64,000 bases of DNA, taken from NCBI RefSeq assembly GCF_001514265.1, contig NZ_KQ948992.1:633918-697917 (forward strand). The letters run 5' to 3'. Under the pieces are notes generated by a model, which worked only from the letters and a program-made list of their open reading frames with translations, had not been told where the DNA came from and ran no database searches. This stretch comes from Streptomyces resistomycificus (GTDB lineage: Bacteria; Actinomycetota; Actinomycetes; Streptomycetales; Streptomycetaceae). Below, piece by piece: positions 52,246-62,749 of the stretch (positions are counted from its first letter, which is position 1; every line of letters begins with the position of its first letter). The position numbers were made by a program, and so were the translations under genes.

Positions 52246-52258
52246 GGCTCTTCAGCCC
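52239..52258 (+). terminator. small hairpin overlapping the manB stop codon
   Basis: GGGCTGA-GGCTCT-TCAGCCC, a perfect 7-bp stem in which the left arm contains the TGA stop. Confidence 0.5.
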
Positions 52259-52330
52259 GCCGGCGTCCGAGAGCGAGGTCGTGTGCCGTCAGGCATTCCC
52301 AGCCCGTCCGGCGTTAGAGACCGAGGCCCC
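52251..52330. repeat. dispersed Streptomyces intergenic element, copies 2 and 3
   Basis: TTCAGCCCGCCGGCGTCCGA at 52251-52270 and AGCCCGTCCGGCGTTAGAGA at 52301-52320, each followed by a CGAGG sequence. Same core as at 37095. Confidence 0.65.
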
Positions 52331-52499
52331 TTCAGGGCCGATCGCGGGGCGAGGGGTGGAGCCCCTGGCGGGGTGGACGGGGCGAAGCGCCTGGTGAGGG
52401 GACGGGTAGTTGCAGCGGGGGCAACCCCTCAACGGCCCACCCGGCACGCGCGGCCCGCCTTGCCCGCCCCCGCACCCCGCCGCCCCCGTCCCGCGCGTG

Positions 52500-52735
52500 C
52501 GTCCGCGTCTCACCGCTCCGGTTCGGCGCGCCCCCGGTGCGCGCATCCGGGTCTTGCTGCTCCGGTTCGGCGCGCCCTCGGCGCAAGCATCCGCGCCTCA
52601 CCGCTCTGGCCCGGTGCGCCCCGGGGCGAGCATCCCGGCTTCGTTGCTCCGGTTCGGCACGCCCCCGGGCCCGGCGCGGGTGGGAGACGGCGGCCCCGGG
52701 TCCGCGCCTCACCGCTCCGGCCCGCCACGACCCCC
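52500..52735. repeat. imperfect tandem repeats of about 43 bp
   Basis: Five units, each with a CATCC or GTCCGCG start, CTCACCGCTCCGG-like centre and GGCGCGCCC-like end. One unit is enlarged by about 25 bp. Divergence is moderate, so the array is old or under weak constraint. Confidence 0.6.
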
Positions 52736-52822
52736 GCACGAACATCCACACCGGCGGTACCCTGACCAGGCACATCCGCACCGACGCTCGTCCACACGAC
52801 TCCCGCCCCGAAGGGACCCCTC

Positions 52823-52993
52823 ATGCCGCTCGAAGCCGGCCTCCTGGAGATCCTCGCCTGCCCGGCCTGCCACGCCCCCCTCAAGGAGCAGGACACCGAG
52901 CTGATCTGCACCGGCCAGGACTGCGGCCTCGCGTACCCCGTCCGAGACGGCATCCCCGTCCTCCTCGTCGACGAGGCCCGCCGCCCGGCGTAA
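52823..52993 (+). CDS. Trm112-family small zinc-finger protein
   Basis: A 56-residue protein, below the size usually listed. Cys pairs C13/C16 (CPAC) and C29/C34 (CTGQDC) form the zinc site, and LAYPVRDGIPVLLVDEAR is the Trm112/YcaR signature. AAGGGA precedes the ATG at 10 bases. Trm112 proteins stabilise methyltransferases, but bacterial homologues in sugar-nucleotide contexts are of unknown role. It lies directly before the SIS and manA genes with 60 bp spacing. Confidence 0.88.
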   Translation: MPLEAGLLEILACPACHAPLKEQDTELICTGQDCGLAYPVRDGIPVLLVDEARRPA

Positions 52994-53053
52994 GACCACC
53001 GGCGACCCGGAGACGCGCGAAACCGACGACCCGGCGACCGGAGGCTGCCGCCC

Positions 53054-54181
53054 ATGCTCGACGAATCGCTGCTCGACACCCCCGAGGCCCTCTCGGAGGC
53101 CGACCGACGCGGCCTGCTCCGCGGAGCCGCCGAAGCAGGCGCCCGCGTCCGCACCGCGGCCCGCCACGCCGCCGAGGCTGGCGTGGGCGACCTCAAACCC
53201 GACGGCCGCCCCCGAGCCGTCCTCATCGCCGGCCCCGGTGCCGCCGCCACGCACACCGCCGACCTCCTCGGCACCCTCGCCGGCGCCGGCAGCCCCGTCA
53301 CCCGCCTGGCCCCCACCGGAGTGGCCCCCGCCGGGGGCGCGCTGCGCTGGGAGCTGCCCGGCTGGGCGGGGTCCGTGGACCTGCTGCTGATCGCCACCCC
53401 GGACGGCGCCGAGCCGGGTCTGTCCGTGCTCGCCGAACAGGCCTACCGCCGCGGCTGCGCCGTCGTCGCCGTGGCCCCGCCCCGCTCCCCCCTCGCGGAG
53501 GCGCTGCACGGCGCCCACGGCCTCTTCGTACCGATGGCGACCGCCCCCTACGACCAGGACGAACCCCTCGCCGCGTCCTCCGCCGGCGTGTTGTGGGCGC
53601 TGCTCACCCCGCTCCTCGCGCTCCTCGACCGCACCGGCCTGCTCGCCGCCCCGCCCGAGGCCCTGGAGAAGGTCGCCGACCGCCTCGACCGGATCGCCGA
53701 GCGCTGCGGCCCCGCCATCGCCACCTACAGCAACCCTGCCAAGACCCTGGCCGCCGAACTCGCCGACGCCCTCCCGGTGATCTGGACCGAGGGCACCTCC
53801 GCGGGCCCGGCGGGCCGCAGGTTCGCCGCCGCGCTCGCCGAACTCTCCGGACGCCCGGCCCTCGTCTCCGAACTGCCCGAGGCCCTCGCCGCGCACAGCG
53901 CCCTGCTCGCCGGTTCGCTCGCCGCGAGCGCCGACCCGAACGACTTCTTCCGCGACCGGGTCGAGGAGCCGCCCGCCCTGCACGCACGCGTGGTGCTGCT
54001 CCGGGACCGTCCGATCGGCGGCCTCAGCGCCGCCCCGGCCGCCCGTGACCTGGCCCTCGACCACGACACGCCGATCAGCGAACTGGAGCCGGAGGCCGGC
54101 GGCGAACTGGAGACCCTCGCGGAGCTGATCGCCGTCACGGATTTCGCCGCCGTTTACCTGGCGCTCGCCTCGAGGGCCTGA
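53054..54181 (+). CDS. SIS-domain phosphosugar isomerase-like protein
   Basis: A 375-residue protein related to bifunctional phosphoglucose/phosphomannose isomerases. SIS-like first half (RAVLIAGPGAAATHTADLLG, DLLLIATPDG, GCAVVAVAPP) and a second half with NPAKTLAAELADALPVIW and DPNDFFRDRVEEP, which resemble the C-terminal bact-PGI domain. Catalytic competence cannot be judged by eye. It sits between manB and manA, the same order as Rv3257c-Rv3256c-Rv3255c (recalled), so it likely handles the same fructose-6-P/mannose-6-P node. Confidence 0.8.
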   Translation: MLDESLLDTPEALSEADRRGLLRGAAEAGARVRTAARHAAEAGVGDLKPDGRPRAVLIAGPGAAATHTADLLGTLAGAGSPVTRLAPTGVAPAGGALRWELPGWAGSVDLLLIATPDGAEPGLSVLAEQAYRRGCAVVAVAPPRSPLAEALHGAHGLFVPMATAPYDQDEPLAASSAGVLWALLTPLLALLDRTGLLAAPPEALEKVADRLDRIAERCGPAIATYSNPAKTLAAELADALPVIWTEGTSAGPAGRRFAAALAELSGRPALVSELPEALAAHSALLAGSLAASADPNDFFRDRVEEPPALHARVVLLRDRPIGGLSAAPAARDLALDHDTPISELEPEAGGELETLAELIAVTDFAAVYLALASRA

Positions 54182-54289
54182 TCTTGCCCAGGACGCCCTG
54201 ACCGCCGTACCCGCCCTCCACCGGCGGCAAGGCGCCTCGTACGTCCCGCCAGCCGTCCGTGTCGTAGAGAGAACCGGCAGAGAGAACCG

Positions 54290-55441
54290 ATGGACCGCCT
54301 CGACAACACCGTCCGCCCCTACGCCTGGGGTTCCCCCACCGCCATCCCCGCCCTGCTCGGCACCGAACCGACCGGCGCACCGCAGGCGGAGATGTGGATG
54401 GGCGCCCACCCGGGCGCCCCTTCGCGCACCGACCGCGGCACGCTCGTCGACGTCATCGCGGCCGATCCGGAGCGGGAGTTGGGGGAGCAGGCCGTCGCCA
54501 GGTTCGGACCCCGCCTGCCCTTCCTCCTGAAGATCCTCGCCGCCGGCGCCCCGCTCTCCCTCCAGGTGCACCCCGACCTGGCACAGGCCAGGGAGGGCTA
54601 CGAGGACGAAGAGCGCCGCGACATCCCGGTCGACGCCGGCCACCGCAACTACAAGGACGCCAACCACAAGCCCGAACTCATCTGCGCGCTCACCGAGTTC
54701 GACGGCCTCTGCGGCTTCCGCACCCCGGCCCTGGCCGCCGACCTCCTCGACGGCCTCGGCGTCGACTCCCTCAAGCCGTACGTCGACCTCCTGCACGCCC
54801 AGCCGGAAGAGGCAGCCCTACGCGAGGTCCTCACGGCGGTCCTCACCGCCGACCGCGAGGAGATGGCCCGCACGGTCGCCGAGGCCGCGGCCGCCTGCGA
54901 CCGTCTCGGCGGCGCCTACGCGCCCTACGCGGACATCGCCCACCACTACCCGGGCGACCCCGGAGTCATCGCCGCGATGCTCCTCAACCACGTCCGGCTC
55001 CAGCCGGGCGAGGCCCTCTTCCTCGGCGCCGGCATCCCGCACGCCTATCTGAACGGCCTCGGCGTCGAGATCATGGCCAACTCCGACAACGTCCTGCGCT
55101 GCGGCCTGACCCCCAAGCACGTCGACGTCCCCGAACTCCTGCGCATCGTCCGCTTCGAGGCCGGCGACCCGGGCGTGCTGCGCCCGGAGGCGAGCCCCGA
55201 CGGCGAGGAGGTCTACGAGACGCCGATCGACGAGTTCCGCCTTTCCCGGTACGTCCTTCCGGCGGGCGGCGCAGCACACGACCTCACCCGCGCGACCCCG
55301 CAGATCCTCCTCTGCACCGCGGGCTCGGTCCGTGCCGGCGACGTGGAACTCGCCCCCGGCCACTCCGTGTTCGTACCGGCCGGGGAAACGGCCCAAGTGT
55401 CCGGAAGCGGCACGGTCTTCCGGGCGACCGTCGTCGTCTGA
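54290..55441 (+). CDS. manA: mannose-6-phosphate isomerase, class I
   Basis: A 383-residue zinc cupin enzyme interconverting fructose-6-P and mannose-6-P. Motifs: YAWGSPTAIPALLG, MWMGAHPGAPS, LSLQVHPDLAQA with zinc ligands, KPELICALTEFDGLCGFR, and the catalytic GIPHAYLNGLGVEIMANSDNVLRCGLTPKHVD. It completes the mannose branch with manB. ATG 54290 is taken because it starts the conserved region; no stronger alternative is seen. Confidence 0.95.
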   Translation: MDRLDNTVRPYAWGSPTAIPALLGTEPTGAPQAEMWMGAHPGAPSRTDRGTLVDVIAADPERELGEQAVARFGPRLPFLLKILAAGAPLSLQVHPDLAQAREGYEDEERRDIPVDAGHRNYKDANHKPELICALTEFDGLCGFRTPALAADLLDGLGVDSLKPYVDLLHAQPEEAALREVLTAVLTADREEMARTVAEAAAACDRLGGAYAPYADIAHHYPGDPGVIAAMLLNHVRLQPGEALFLGAGIPHAYLNGLGVEIMANSDNVLRCGLTPKHVDVPELLRIVRFEAGDPGVLRPEASPDGEEVYETPIDEFRLSRYVLPAGGAAHDLTRATPQILLCTAGSVRAGDVELAPGHSVFVPAGETAQVSGSGTVFRATVVV

Positions 55442-55551
55442 GCCCACGACTCGGCGCCCTGGCGCACCATTGTCGTCCCGGGCTGCAACAATGGCCCACC
55501 GCAAAGGACGGGCAAAGCCCGGGACGGCGTACGAAGGGACAACGCGAACAC

Positions 55552-56532
55552 ATGAGCGCGTCAGGCGGCACCAAGGCGATCGTGGCGGCACTCGCCGCCA
55601 ACCTCGCGATCGCGGTAGCGAAGTTCGTGGCGTTCCTCTTCAGCGGATCGTCGTCGATGCTCGCTGAGTCCGTGCACTCGCTCGCGGACTCCGGCAACCA
55701 GGCCCTGCTGCTCGTCGGCGGCAAGAAGGCCAAGCGGGAGGCCACCCCGGAACACCCCTTCGGCTACGGCCGCGAGCGCTACATCTACGCCTTCCTCGTC
55801 TCCATCGTCCTCTTCTCGGTCGGCGGCATGTTCGCGATCTACGAGGGCTACGAGAAGATCAAGCACCCGCACGAGATCGATCACTGGTACTGGCCGGTGG
55901 GTGTCCTGGTCTTCGCGATCATCGCCGAGACCTTCTCCTTCCGCACGGCCATCAAGGAGTCCAACACCCTGCGGGGCCGGAAGTCGTGGACGGAGTTCGT
56001 CCGGCACGCCAAGGCGCCTGAACTGCCCGTGGTCCTCCTGGAGGACCTGGGCGCCCTCGTCGGCCTGATCCTGGCCCTCGGCGGCGTCGGCCTCGCCCTC
56101 GCCACCGGCGACGGCGTCTGGGACGGCATCGGCACTCTCTGCATCGGTGTCCTCCTCATCCTGATCGCGCTGGTCCTGGCCGCCGAGACCAAGTCCCTGC
56201 TCCTCGGCGAGTCCGCCGGCATCGAGGACGTCAGGAAGATCGAGGCCGCCGTCGTCGACGGCGACACCGTCACCGGCATCATCCACATGCGCACGCTCCA
56301 CCTCGGCCCCGAGGAGCTGCTGGTCGCCGCCAAGATCGCCGTCCAGCACGACGACACGGCCACCGAGATCGCCACCGCCATCAACGCGGCCGAGTCCCGC
56401 ATCCGCGAGGCCGTCCCGATCGCCCGCGTCATCTACCTCGAACCCGACGTCTTCAGCGAGACCGAGGCGGCCAAGGGGGCGGACCCCGAGGCCACCCCGG
56501 GCGGACCGTCCCATCCCGGCGCGGACCACTGA
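55552..56532 (+). CDS. cation diffusion facilitator transporter (ZnT9-like subgroup)
   Basis: A 326-residue six-helix transporter. Helix 2 carries the metal-site HSLAD in MLAESVHSLADSGNQALLL; helix 5 has LLEDLGALVGL, where the second His of classical zinc CDFs is replaced, as in the ZnT9-like branch. A short cytoplasmic C-terminal domain follows. It should export divalent metal with proton exchange, but the substrate is uncertain. ATG 55552 is 110 bp after manA with GAAGGGAC upstream. Confidence 0.88.
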   Translation: MSASGGTKAIVAALAANLAIAVAKFVAFLFSGSSSMLAESVHSLADSGNQALLLVGGKKAKREATPEHPFGYGRERYIYAFLVSIVLFSVGGMFAIYEGYEKIKHPHEIDHWYWPVGVLVFAIIAETFSFRTAIKESNTLRGRKSWTEFVRHAKAPELPVVLLEDLGALVGLILALGGVGLALATGDGVWDGIGTLCIGVLLILIALVLAAETKSLLLGESAGIEDVRKIEAAVVDGDTVTGIIHMRTLHLGPEELLVAAKIAVQHDDTATEIATAINAAESRIREAVPIARVIYLEPDVFSETEAAKGADPEATPGGPSHPGADH

Positions 56533-56614
56533 CGTCTCGTACGGCTGTCCCGTACTTGCTGTCTCGTACGACTGTCGGCCACGGCTGTTTCGAACGGCTG
56601 TTCCGTTCGGCAGA

Positions 56615-56643
56615 GGGGTCCACCGAGTCGCTCGGTGGACCCC
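56615..56643. terminator. strong bidirectional terminator
   Basis: Perfect 13-bp stem GGGGTCCACCGAG-TCG-CTCGGTGGACCCC between convergent CDF and PTS genes; upstream lie repeated TCGTACG.CTGT elements. Confidence 0.85.
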
Positions 56644-56659
56644 GTCGTACGTCCCGCGC

Positions 56660-58831
56660 CTAGCGGATCTCGCCCAGCACGCCGAGCACGGCGTCCGCCT
56701 CTGTGGCCGCCGTCAGCCGCTCACGGAACCCGGCGTCCATCAACTTCCGTGACAGCAGCGCCAGAATCCGCAGATGCTCGTCACCCGCAGCCGCCTCCGG
56801 TACGGCGATCATGAAGACGAGCCTGGCCTTCGTCCCGTCCAGGGAGCCCCACTCGACCCCCTCGACGGACCGCGCGAACCCGACCACGGGTGAGGTCACG
56901 GCGTCCGTCTTGGCATGAGGGATCGCGATCTCCTCGCCGAGCCCGGTCGTGCCCTGCTCCTCGCGCCGCAAAGCGGTCCGCACCAGCTCGTCCTGGTCCG
57001 CCACCTTGCCGCTGCGCGCGAGCAGCCCAGCCATCTCCCGGATCGCGGCCTCCTTGTCACGCGCGTCGAGCACGACCTTCACGGTCTGCCCGGTGAGGTA
57101 GCCGGAGAGGACCTCGTTGTTCTGACCAGTCTCGGCGGCGGCCTCATCCGCTGAGACCGCGGGAACGGGCGCCGGAGCGTTCGAACCCTCCACGACAGGG
57201 CCGCTCGCGACCGTGCCTCCGGCTACCGGCGTCTTCACAGCGCGTGTCCCCGACACAGCAGTCGCACCTGACACACCAGTCGCACCTGACGCACCAGCCG
57301 TACCGGGTGCCCCCGCGCCCACCCCGACCAGCGCGGGCCCGGTCCCCAGCGCGTCGGCGCCGGTAACCGGCCCACCCCGGCGCTTCCGCTCGCTGATGTC
57401 GACGAGCGCGACCGTCGTCAGCGCGGTGACCACCGTGCCGATCGCCACGGCCACGAAGAACATCGGCACGCCGCTCACCGCGCCCAGCACCGCCACGATC
57501 GGCCCGCCGTGCGGCACCGCGTCCTCCACACCGGCGACCCCGGCGATCGCGCCGGCCACCGCGCCGCCCAGCATGTTGGCCGGGATGACCTGCGCCGGCC
57601 GCGCCGCCGCGAACGGGATCGCACCCTCGGAGATGCCGAAACAGCCCATGAACAGCGAGGCGAGGCCGGTCTCCCGCTCCTGCTCGGTGTACAGCCGCTT
57701 CCGTATCAGGGTGGCCAGGCCCTGCCCCAGCGGCATGACCGGGATCGCGGCCGCGCACATGCCCATGACCGTCTGGTTGCCGGTCGCGATGAGCCCGGCG
57801 CCGAAGAGGAAGGCCGTCTTGTTGACCGGTCCGCCCATGTCGAACGCGATCATGAGACCGAGAATCGCGCCCAGCAGGATCGCGCTGGCGCCCGTCATCC
57901 CGCCGAGCCAGTCCGTGAGGTTCTCGAAGACCCAGGAGATCGGCTTCCCGATGACGTAGATGAAGAACAGCCCGAGCGCCGTGGTCGCCACGATCGGGAT
58001 CACGATGATCGGCATGATCGGCTGGACGAACTTCGGGACCCTGATCTTCTTGATCCACAGCACCAGATACCCGGCGAGGAACCCGGTCACGATCGCCCCG
58101 ATGAACCCGGCGCCCGCCTTCGAGTCGTACAGCGATCCGGTGTTGGCGATCCACCCGCCGATCATGCCCGGCACCAGCGCGGGCCGGTCGCCTATCGCGT
58201 AGGCGATGTATCCGGACAGGATCGGGACCATCAGCGTGAAGCCGATGACACCGATGTTGTTCACGTCCATCCAGAAGGAGTTCTTCGGGATGACGAGGCC
58301 CCCGGACGGGTCGGTGTGCCCGCCGAGCGACAGCGAGACGGCGATCAGCAACCCGCCGACCACCACGAACGGGATCATGTAACTGACCCCGTTCATCAGC
58401 GCCTTGTACGCGACGCTGCGCTCCTTGCCGCCCCTCTCGGCAGCGGGGTCGGCCGAGCCGGCCTCGGTGTGTACGGGCGCCGACCGCACCCGCTCGATCA
58501 GCCGCTCGGGGTGGTGGATGCCCTCCGCCACACCCACGGTGAGGACGCGCTTGCCCACGAAACGGCTCAGGTCCACGTCCTTATCCGCGGCGATGATGAT
58601 GCCGTCCGCAGTGCTGACATCGTTGTCATCGAGTACGTTCTCAGCCCCGATGGACCCTTGCGTCTCCACCTTCATGTCGATGCCGCGGCTCTCGGCAGCC
58701 TGCACGAGCTTCTCCGCCGCCATGTACGTGTGCGCGATGCCGGTCGGGCACGCGGTCACGGCGAGCAGCTTCAACCGCCCGTGCTCACCGTCTCCGCTGC
58801 CCGTGGGGGGAGGGCCGGCCGGACTTGTCAC
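56660..58831 (-). CDS. fruA: PTS fructose transporter, EIIBCA fusion
   Basis: A 723-residue fused permease. EIIB is at about 18-115 (LLAVTACPTGIAHTYMAAEKL, Cys phosphorylation site), EIIC at about 140-490 (about 8-10 helices, DMGGPVNKTAFLFGAGL), a repetitive Ala/Gly/Ser/Thr linker follows, and EIIA is at about 578-723 (EIAIPHAKTDAV, His phosphorylation site). It imports fructose with phosphorylation to fructose-1-P. GTG 58831 has AGGAGA 7 bases upstream. No fruK or FruR gene is adjacent, unlike the classic fru operon. Confidence 0.93.
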   Translation of the reverse strand: MTSPAGPPPTGSGDGEHGRLKLLAVTACPTGIAHTYMAAEKLVQAAESRGIDMKVETQGSIGAENVLDDNDVSTADGIIIAADKDVDLSRFVGKRVLTVGVAEGIHHPERLIERVRSAPVHTEAGSADPAAERGGKERSVAYKALMNGVSYMIPFVVVGGLLIAVSLSLGGHTDPSGGLVIPKNSFWMDVNNIGVIGFTLMVPILSGYIAYAIGDRPALVPGMIGGWIANTGSLYDSKAGAGFIGAIVTGFLAGYLVLWIKKIRVPKFVQPIMPIIVIPIVATTALGLFFIYVIGKPISWVFENLTDWLGGMTGASAILLGAILGLMIAFDMGGPVNKTAFLFGAGLIATGNQTVMGMCAAAIPVMPLGQGLATLIRKRLYTEQERETGLASLFMGCFGISEGAIPFAAARPAQVIPANMLGGAVAGAIAGVAGVEDAVPHGGPIVAVLGAVSGVPMFFVAVAIGTVVTALTTVALVDISERKRRGGPVTGADALGTGPALVGVGAGAPGTAGASGATGVSGATAVSGTRAVKTPVAGGTVASGPVVEGSNAPAPVPAVSADEAAAETGQNNEVLSGYLTGQTVKVVLDARDKEAAIREMAGLLARSGKVADQDELVRTALRREEQGTTGLGEEIAIPHAKTDAVTSPVVGFARSVEGVEWGSLDGTKARLVFMIAVPEAAAGDEHLRILALLSRKLMDAGFRERLTAATEADAVLGVLGEIR

Positions 58832-59300
58832 GTCGATCTCCTAACGCCTTTGTCACGCGGAACGCCGTCCCGGACGCCCCGCAGGATCGATCAGAGGTTC
58901 CGATCTCCTGGCATCCTGCAACACCCGTCCCCAGGCTCAAAGGCGCGAAAGTCACCTGTTGTCCCGTTCTGTTGCCGCCTGCACACCCATTCGTAGGTGT
59001 CCTGTTATCGCTGTCACGGCCGCCCGCCGCCGCGGCCGACGACACCACGTGATCGGCCCGATGTGTTCCGAGGCGGACTGGGGGCGGTCGGGCCCACCGG
59101 TGTAGCTTGGGTGGGAGCCAGACGTCGCTGCTGATGGCGGTCGGGCGGTCCCACCCGGACCGGCCGAGGGAGAGAGGGCCTCCGACGGACTGCGCTGCGC
59201 ACCCGCGGGCATGCCTGTGCCCTCCTTTGGGCACCCTTGTGTCCGCTGCCGCGCAGACCAGCCGTACCCACCTCGCCCCAACCCCGAGGAGCAGCTCGCA
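58832..59300. promoter_or_regulatory. 469-bp divergent region upstream of ahcY, with a leader hairpin
   Basis: No gene seen. A perfect hairpin GTGCCC-TCCTTT-GGGCAC lies at 59217-59234, within the likely ahcY leader, and a GC-rich dyad at about 59140-59180. I could not match it to a known SAM/SAH riboswitch. Confidence 0.35.
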
Positions 59301-60758
<1,458 letters not shown>

Positions 60759-60826
60759 GCCCGCACCCCGGCTCGCGAGGAGCACGTCCGTGCACTGACG
60801 CGCTCCCGCAACAGCAGGTCCTCCGA

Positions 60827-60861
60827 GGCAGGCCCCCGCACCCCCGTGCCGGGGGCCTGCC
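60827..60861 (+). terminator. ahcY terminator
   Basis: Perfect 12-bp stem GGCAGGCCCCCG/CGGGGGCCTGCC with an 11-base loop, followed by CCTTT. Confidence 0.85.
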
Positions 60862-60914
60862 CCTTTGGCCACCGAGGCCGGACCAGCCCGTCACGTCCCA
60901 GGACCAGGATCCAC

Positions 60915-61529
60915 ATGCCCCGCGGCCGCTATTCGCTCCACGATCCGCACGATCGCACCCCCCTCGCGGAAGAGCACTTCCACTGCGCCCCCGGCCCCTC
61001 CGGCTGGCGTTACGTCTCGCAACTGACCACCCCCTCCGGCGACCACAGCGGCTCCGTCGACCTCACCCTCGACGAACTCGGTCGCCCCATCCGCCTCGAA
61101 CTGCATGCCGCGAACTGGCAGGTCCGCGGTGCCGCCCTCGACGGCGTCACCTGGGTCCGCACGGACCCCACCGGAACGCACGCCACGGAAGGCAACGTCC
61201 CCGCCCACGCCTTCACCGGCACATCCCCCGCGTTCCTCGTCGCCACCACCCGTCTCCTCCGCCTCACCCCCTCCGCCTCGGCGACCCGCGTACGCCTCGT
61301 CTTCTTCACGGATCCGGTCCTCGCGCCGCGCACCGTGGACCAGTCCTGGGCCCTGCTGAAAAGAGAAGCACACGCCACTGACAACGGCCCTCTGACCGTG
61401 GACGAATACCAGGTCACAGCCCTGGACACGGGCGAACAGCACACCGTTCACCTCGCCGGCGACGTGGTGCTCGCAGCGCCCGGAATCGAGCTGGAGGACC
61501 TCGAATCCCCGCCCTCGGCGTTCACCTGA
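60915..61529 (+). CDS. conserved hypothetical protein
   Basis: A 204-residue cytoplasmic-looking protein with no TM or signal peptide. It resembles the lipocalin-like or START-like family of beta-barrel proteins only loosely (TPSGDHSGSVDLTLDELGRPIRLELHAANWQVRG). Conserved-looking blocks: HFHCAPGPSGWRYVSQ, HATEGNVPAHAFTGTSPAFLV and VDEYQVTALDTGEQHTVHLAGDVV. No catalytic motif is recognised. ATG 60915 follows an AGGACCAGGAT ribosome region. It lies after the ahcY terminator and is probably transcribed alone. I cannot name its function. Confidence 0.75.
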   Translation: MPRGRYSLHDPHDRTPLAEEHFHCAPGPSGWRYVSQLTTPSGDHSGSVDLTLDELGRPIRLELHAANWQVRGAALDGVTWVRTDPTGTHATEGNVPAHAFTGTSPAFLVATTRLLRLTPSASATRVRLVFFTDPVLAPRTVDQSWALLKREAHATDNGPLTVDEYQVTALDTGEQHTVHLAGDVVLAAPGIELEDLESPPSAFT

Positions 61530-61572
61530 GCGGGGATGCGAGCGGATCGGTCTGCCGACGGCTCCGGCCGGT

Positions 61573-62616
61573 TCAGGAGGGCGGGACGAATCCGGTCCCG
61601 GGACGATCGGCAGCCGGAGCCTCGCGGGGCGGTACCGATGGCTGATCCGCCGGCATAGGCGACTGGGCGGACGGCACCGGGCCGCCCTCAGCTTGCCCCG
61701 CAGCCGGAGCCACGGCCTGGGCACTTCCTGCCGGACCCGTCCACACGTTGTGCCCGGGAACCGGAGGCGCGTACACACCCTGGGAACCAGAGACCTGCGG
61801 CGCACCGCCAACGCCCGGCAGGCCACCCGCAGGCCCCGGACCGCCCGGCGCCCCGCTCACCCCCGCACCAGCCCCGAAGGCCCGCCGCGCCTCTCGCGCC
61901 TGCCGCTCCTGCACCACGGCCGCCAGGTACGCGGCCGGCGGCACGCCCTGCGGCGCCGGAGCCCCCGTACAGGCCGTGAGATCGGCGGCAAGCCGTTCCG
62001 CCATGGCCCAGCCGACCTGCGGATCCAGCTGCTGCATCCGCGTCAGGTACTGGCGGATCGCAAGCCACAGACCGTCCGGGACCGCCGACAGGTCAAGCGC
62101 CGAGAAACGCCCCGACAACCAGGGCGGCGGCGGGGGAACGAAGCCCGTCCGCGCGGTCGGCACCCGTTCCCGTACGACCAGGGTGCCCGCGAACACGTCG
62201 CCGAGCCGGCGTCCGCGCGCCGAGACGAGGGAGGAGATGCAGGCGACGACTCCGAACGTCATCAGAATCTCGACCACCCCGATCGCGCCCCGCACCAGCG
62301 CGTGACGGAACCGGATCGGTCCGCCGTCGTCCCGCACCACCCGCAGCCCGCACGCAAGCTTCCCGAGCGAACGCCCATGGCTGAGCGTCTCGACCGCGAT
62401 CGGCACCCCCACCAGTACGAGCAGGAACGTCGCAATCGACACCGCGACCTGAGCCGCGTCGTCCAGAGAAGCAGTGGATACGGCGAGAGCGATGGTCACG
62501 ACGATGTACGCGGTCACGGCCAGGGCCAGATCGATCATCACCGCCAACGCCCTGCTGGGCAGCTTCGCGGGGCGCAGCTCAAGCGCCACCGCCTCGCCCG
62601 TCACCAGATCACTCAC
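61573..62616 (-). CDS. RDD family membrane protein
   Basis: A 347-residue protein. The RDD domain (about 15-160) has the initial Arg/Asp pair in LPSRALAVMIDLALA, RSLGKLACGLRVVRDDGGPI and RRLGDVFAGTLVVRERV. Three hydrophobic helices. The second half is a cytoplasmic Pro/Gly/Ala-rich tail ending in PPS. Often adjacent to SpoIIM-like and DUF58/MoxR genes in actinobacteria; here divergent from the SpoIIM-like gene. GTG 62616 has GGAAGGAC upstream; ATG/longer options are not supported. Possible transporter role is unproven. Confidence 0.87.
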   Translation of the reverse strand: MSDLVTGEAVALELRPAKLPSRALAVMIDLALAVTAYIVVTIALAVSTASLDDAAQVAVSIATFLLVLVGVPIAVETLSHGRSLGKLACGLRVVRDDGGPIRFRHALVRGAIGVVEILMTFGVVACISSLVSARGRRLGDVFAGTLVVRERVPTARTGFVPPPPPWLSGRFSALDLSAVPDGLWLAIRQYLTRMQQLDPQVGWAMAERLAADLTACTGAPAPQGVPPAAYLAAVVQERQAREARRAFGAGAGVSGAPGGPGPAGGLPGVGGAPQVSGSQGVYAPPVPGHNVWTGPAGSAQAVAPAAGQAEGGPVPSAQSPMPADQPSVPPREAPAADRPGTGFVPPS

Positions 62617-62749
62617 GTCCGTACGCCGTCCTTCCCCTGACCTGCCCCGAGAACGGCCAGTCTGCCAAGCTGAGGGCGCATCGCGCCGCAGTACGACAAG
62701 CTGACCCCGCGACGAATCGCCGACGACCAGCCGAGGAGCAGGCAGACAG

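Larger units (their letters stand above)
52246..52822. other. 577-bp repeat-rich spacer between manB and the Trm112-like gene
   Basis: Contains two copies of the dispersed Streptomyces element (52251-52330) and an imperfect array of about 43-bp units (52500-52735). No gene with a credible start is seen; long open frames here are composition artefacts. The region before the ATG at 52823 provides AAGGGA. Confidence 0.55.

Noticed and set aside
52283..52765. 160-residue frame in the manB-Trm112 spacer
   Set aside because: Translation simply reflects the 43-bp repeats; no start signal.
58832..59300. SAM or SAH riboswitch before ahcY
   Set aside because: Only a simple hairpin is visible; none of the conserved core blocks could be recognised by eye.
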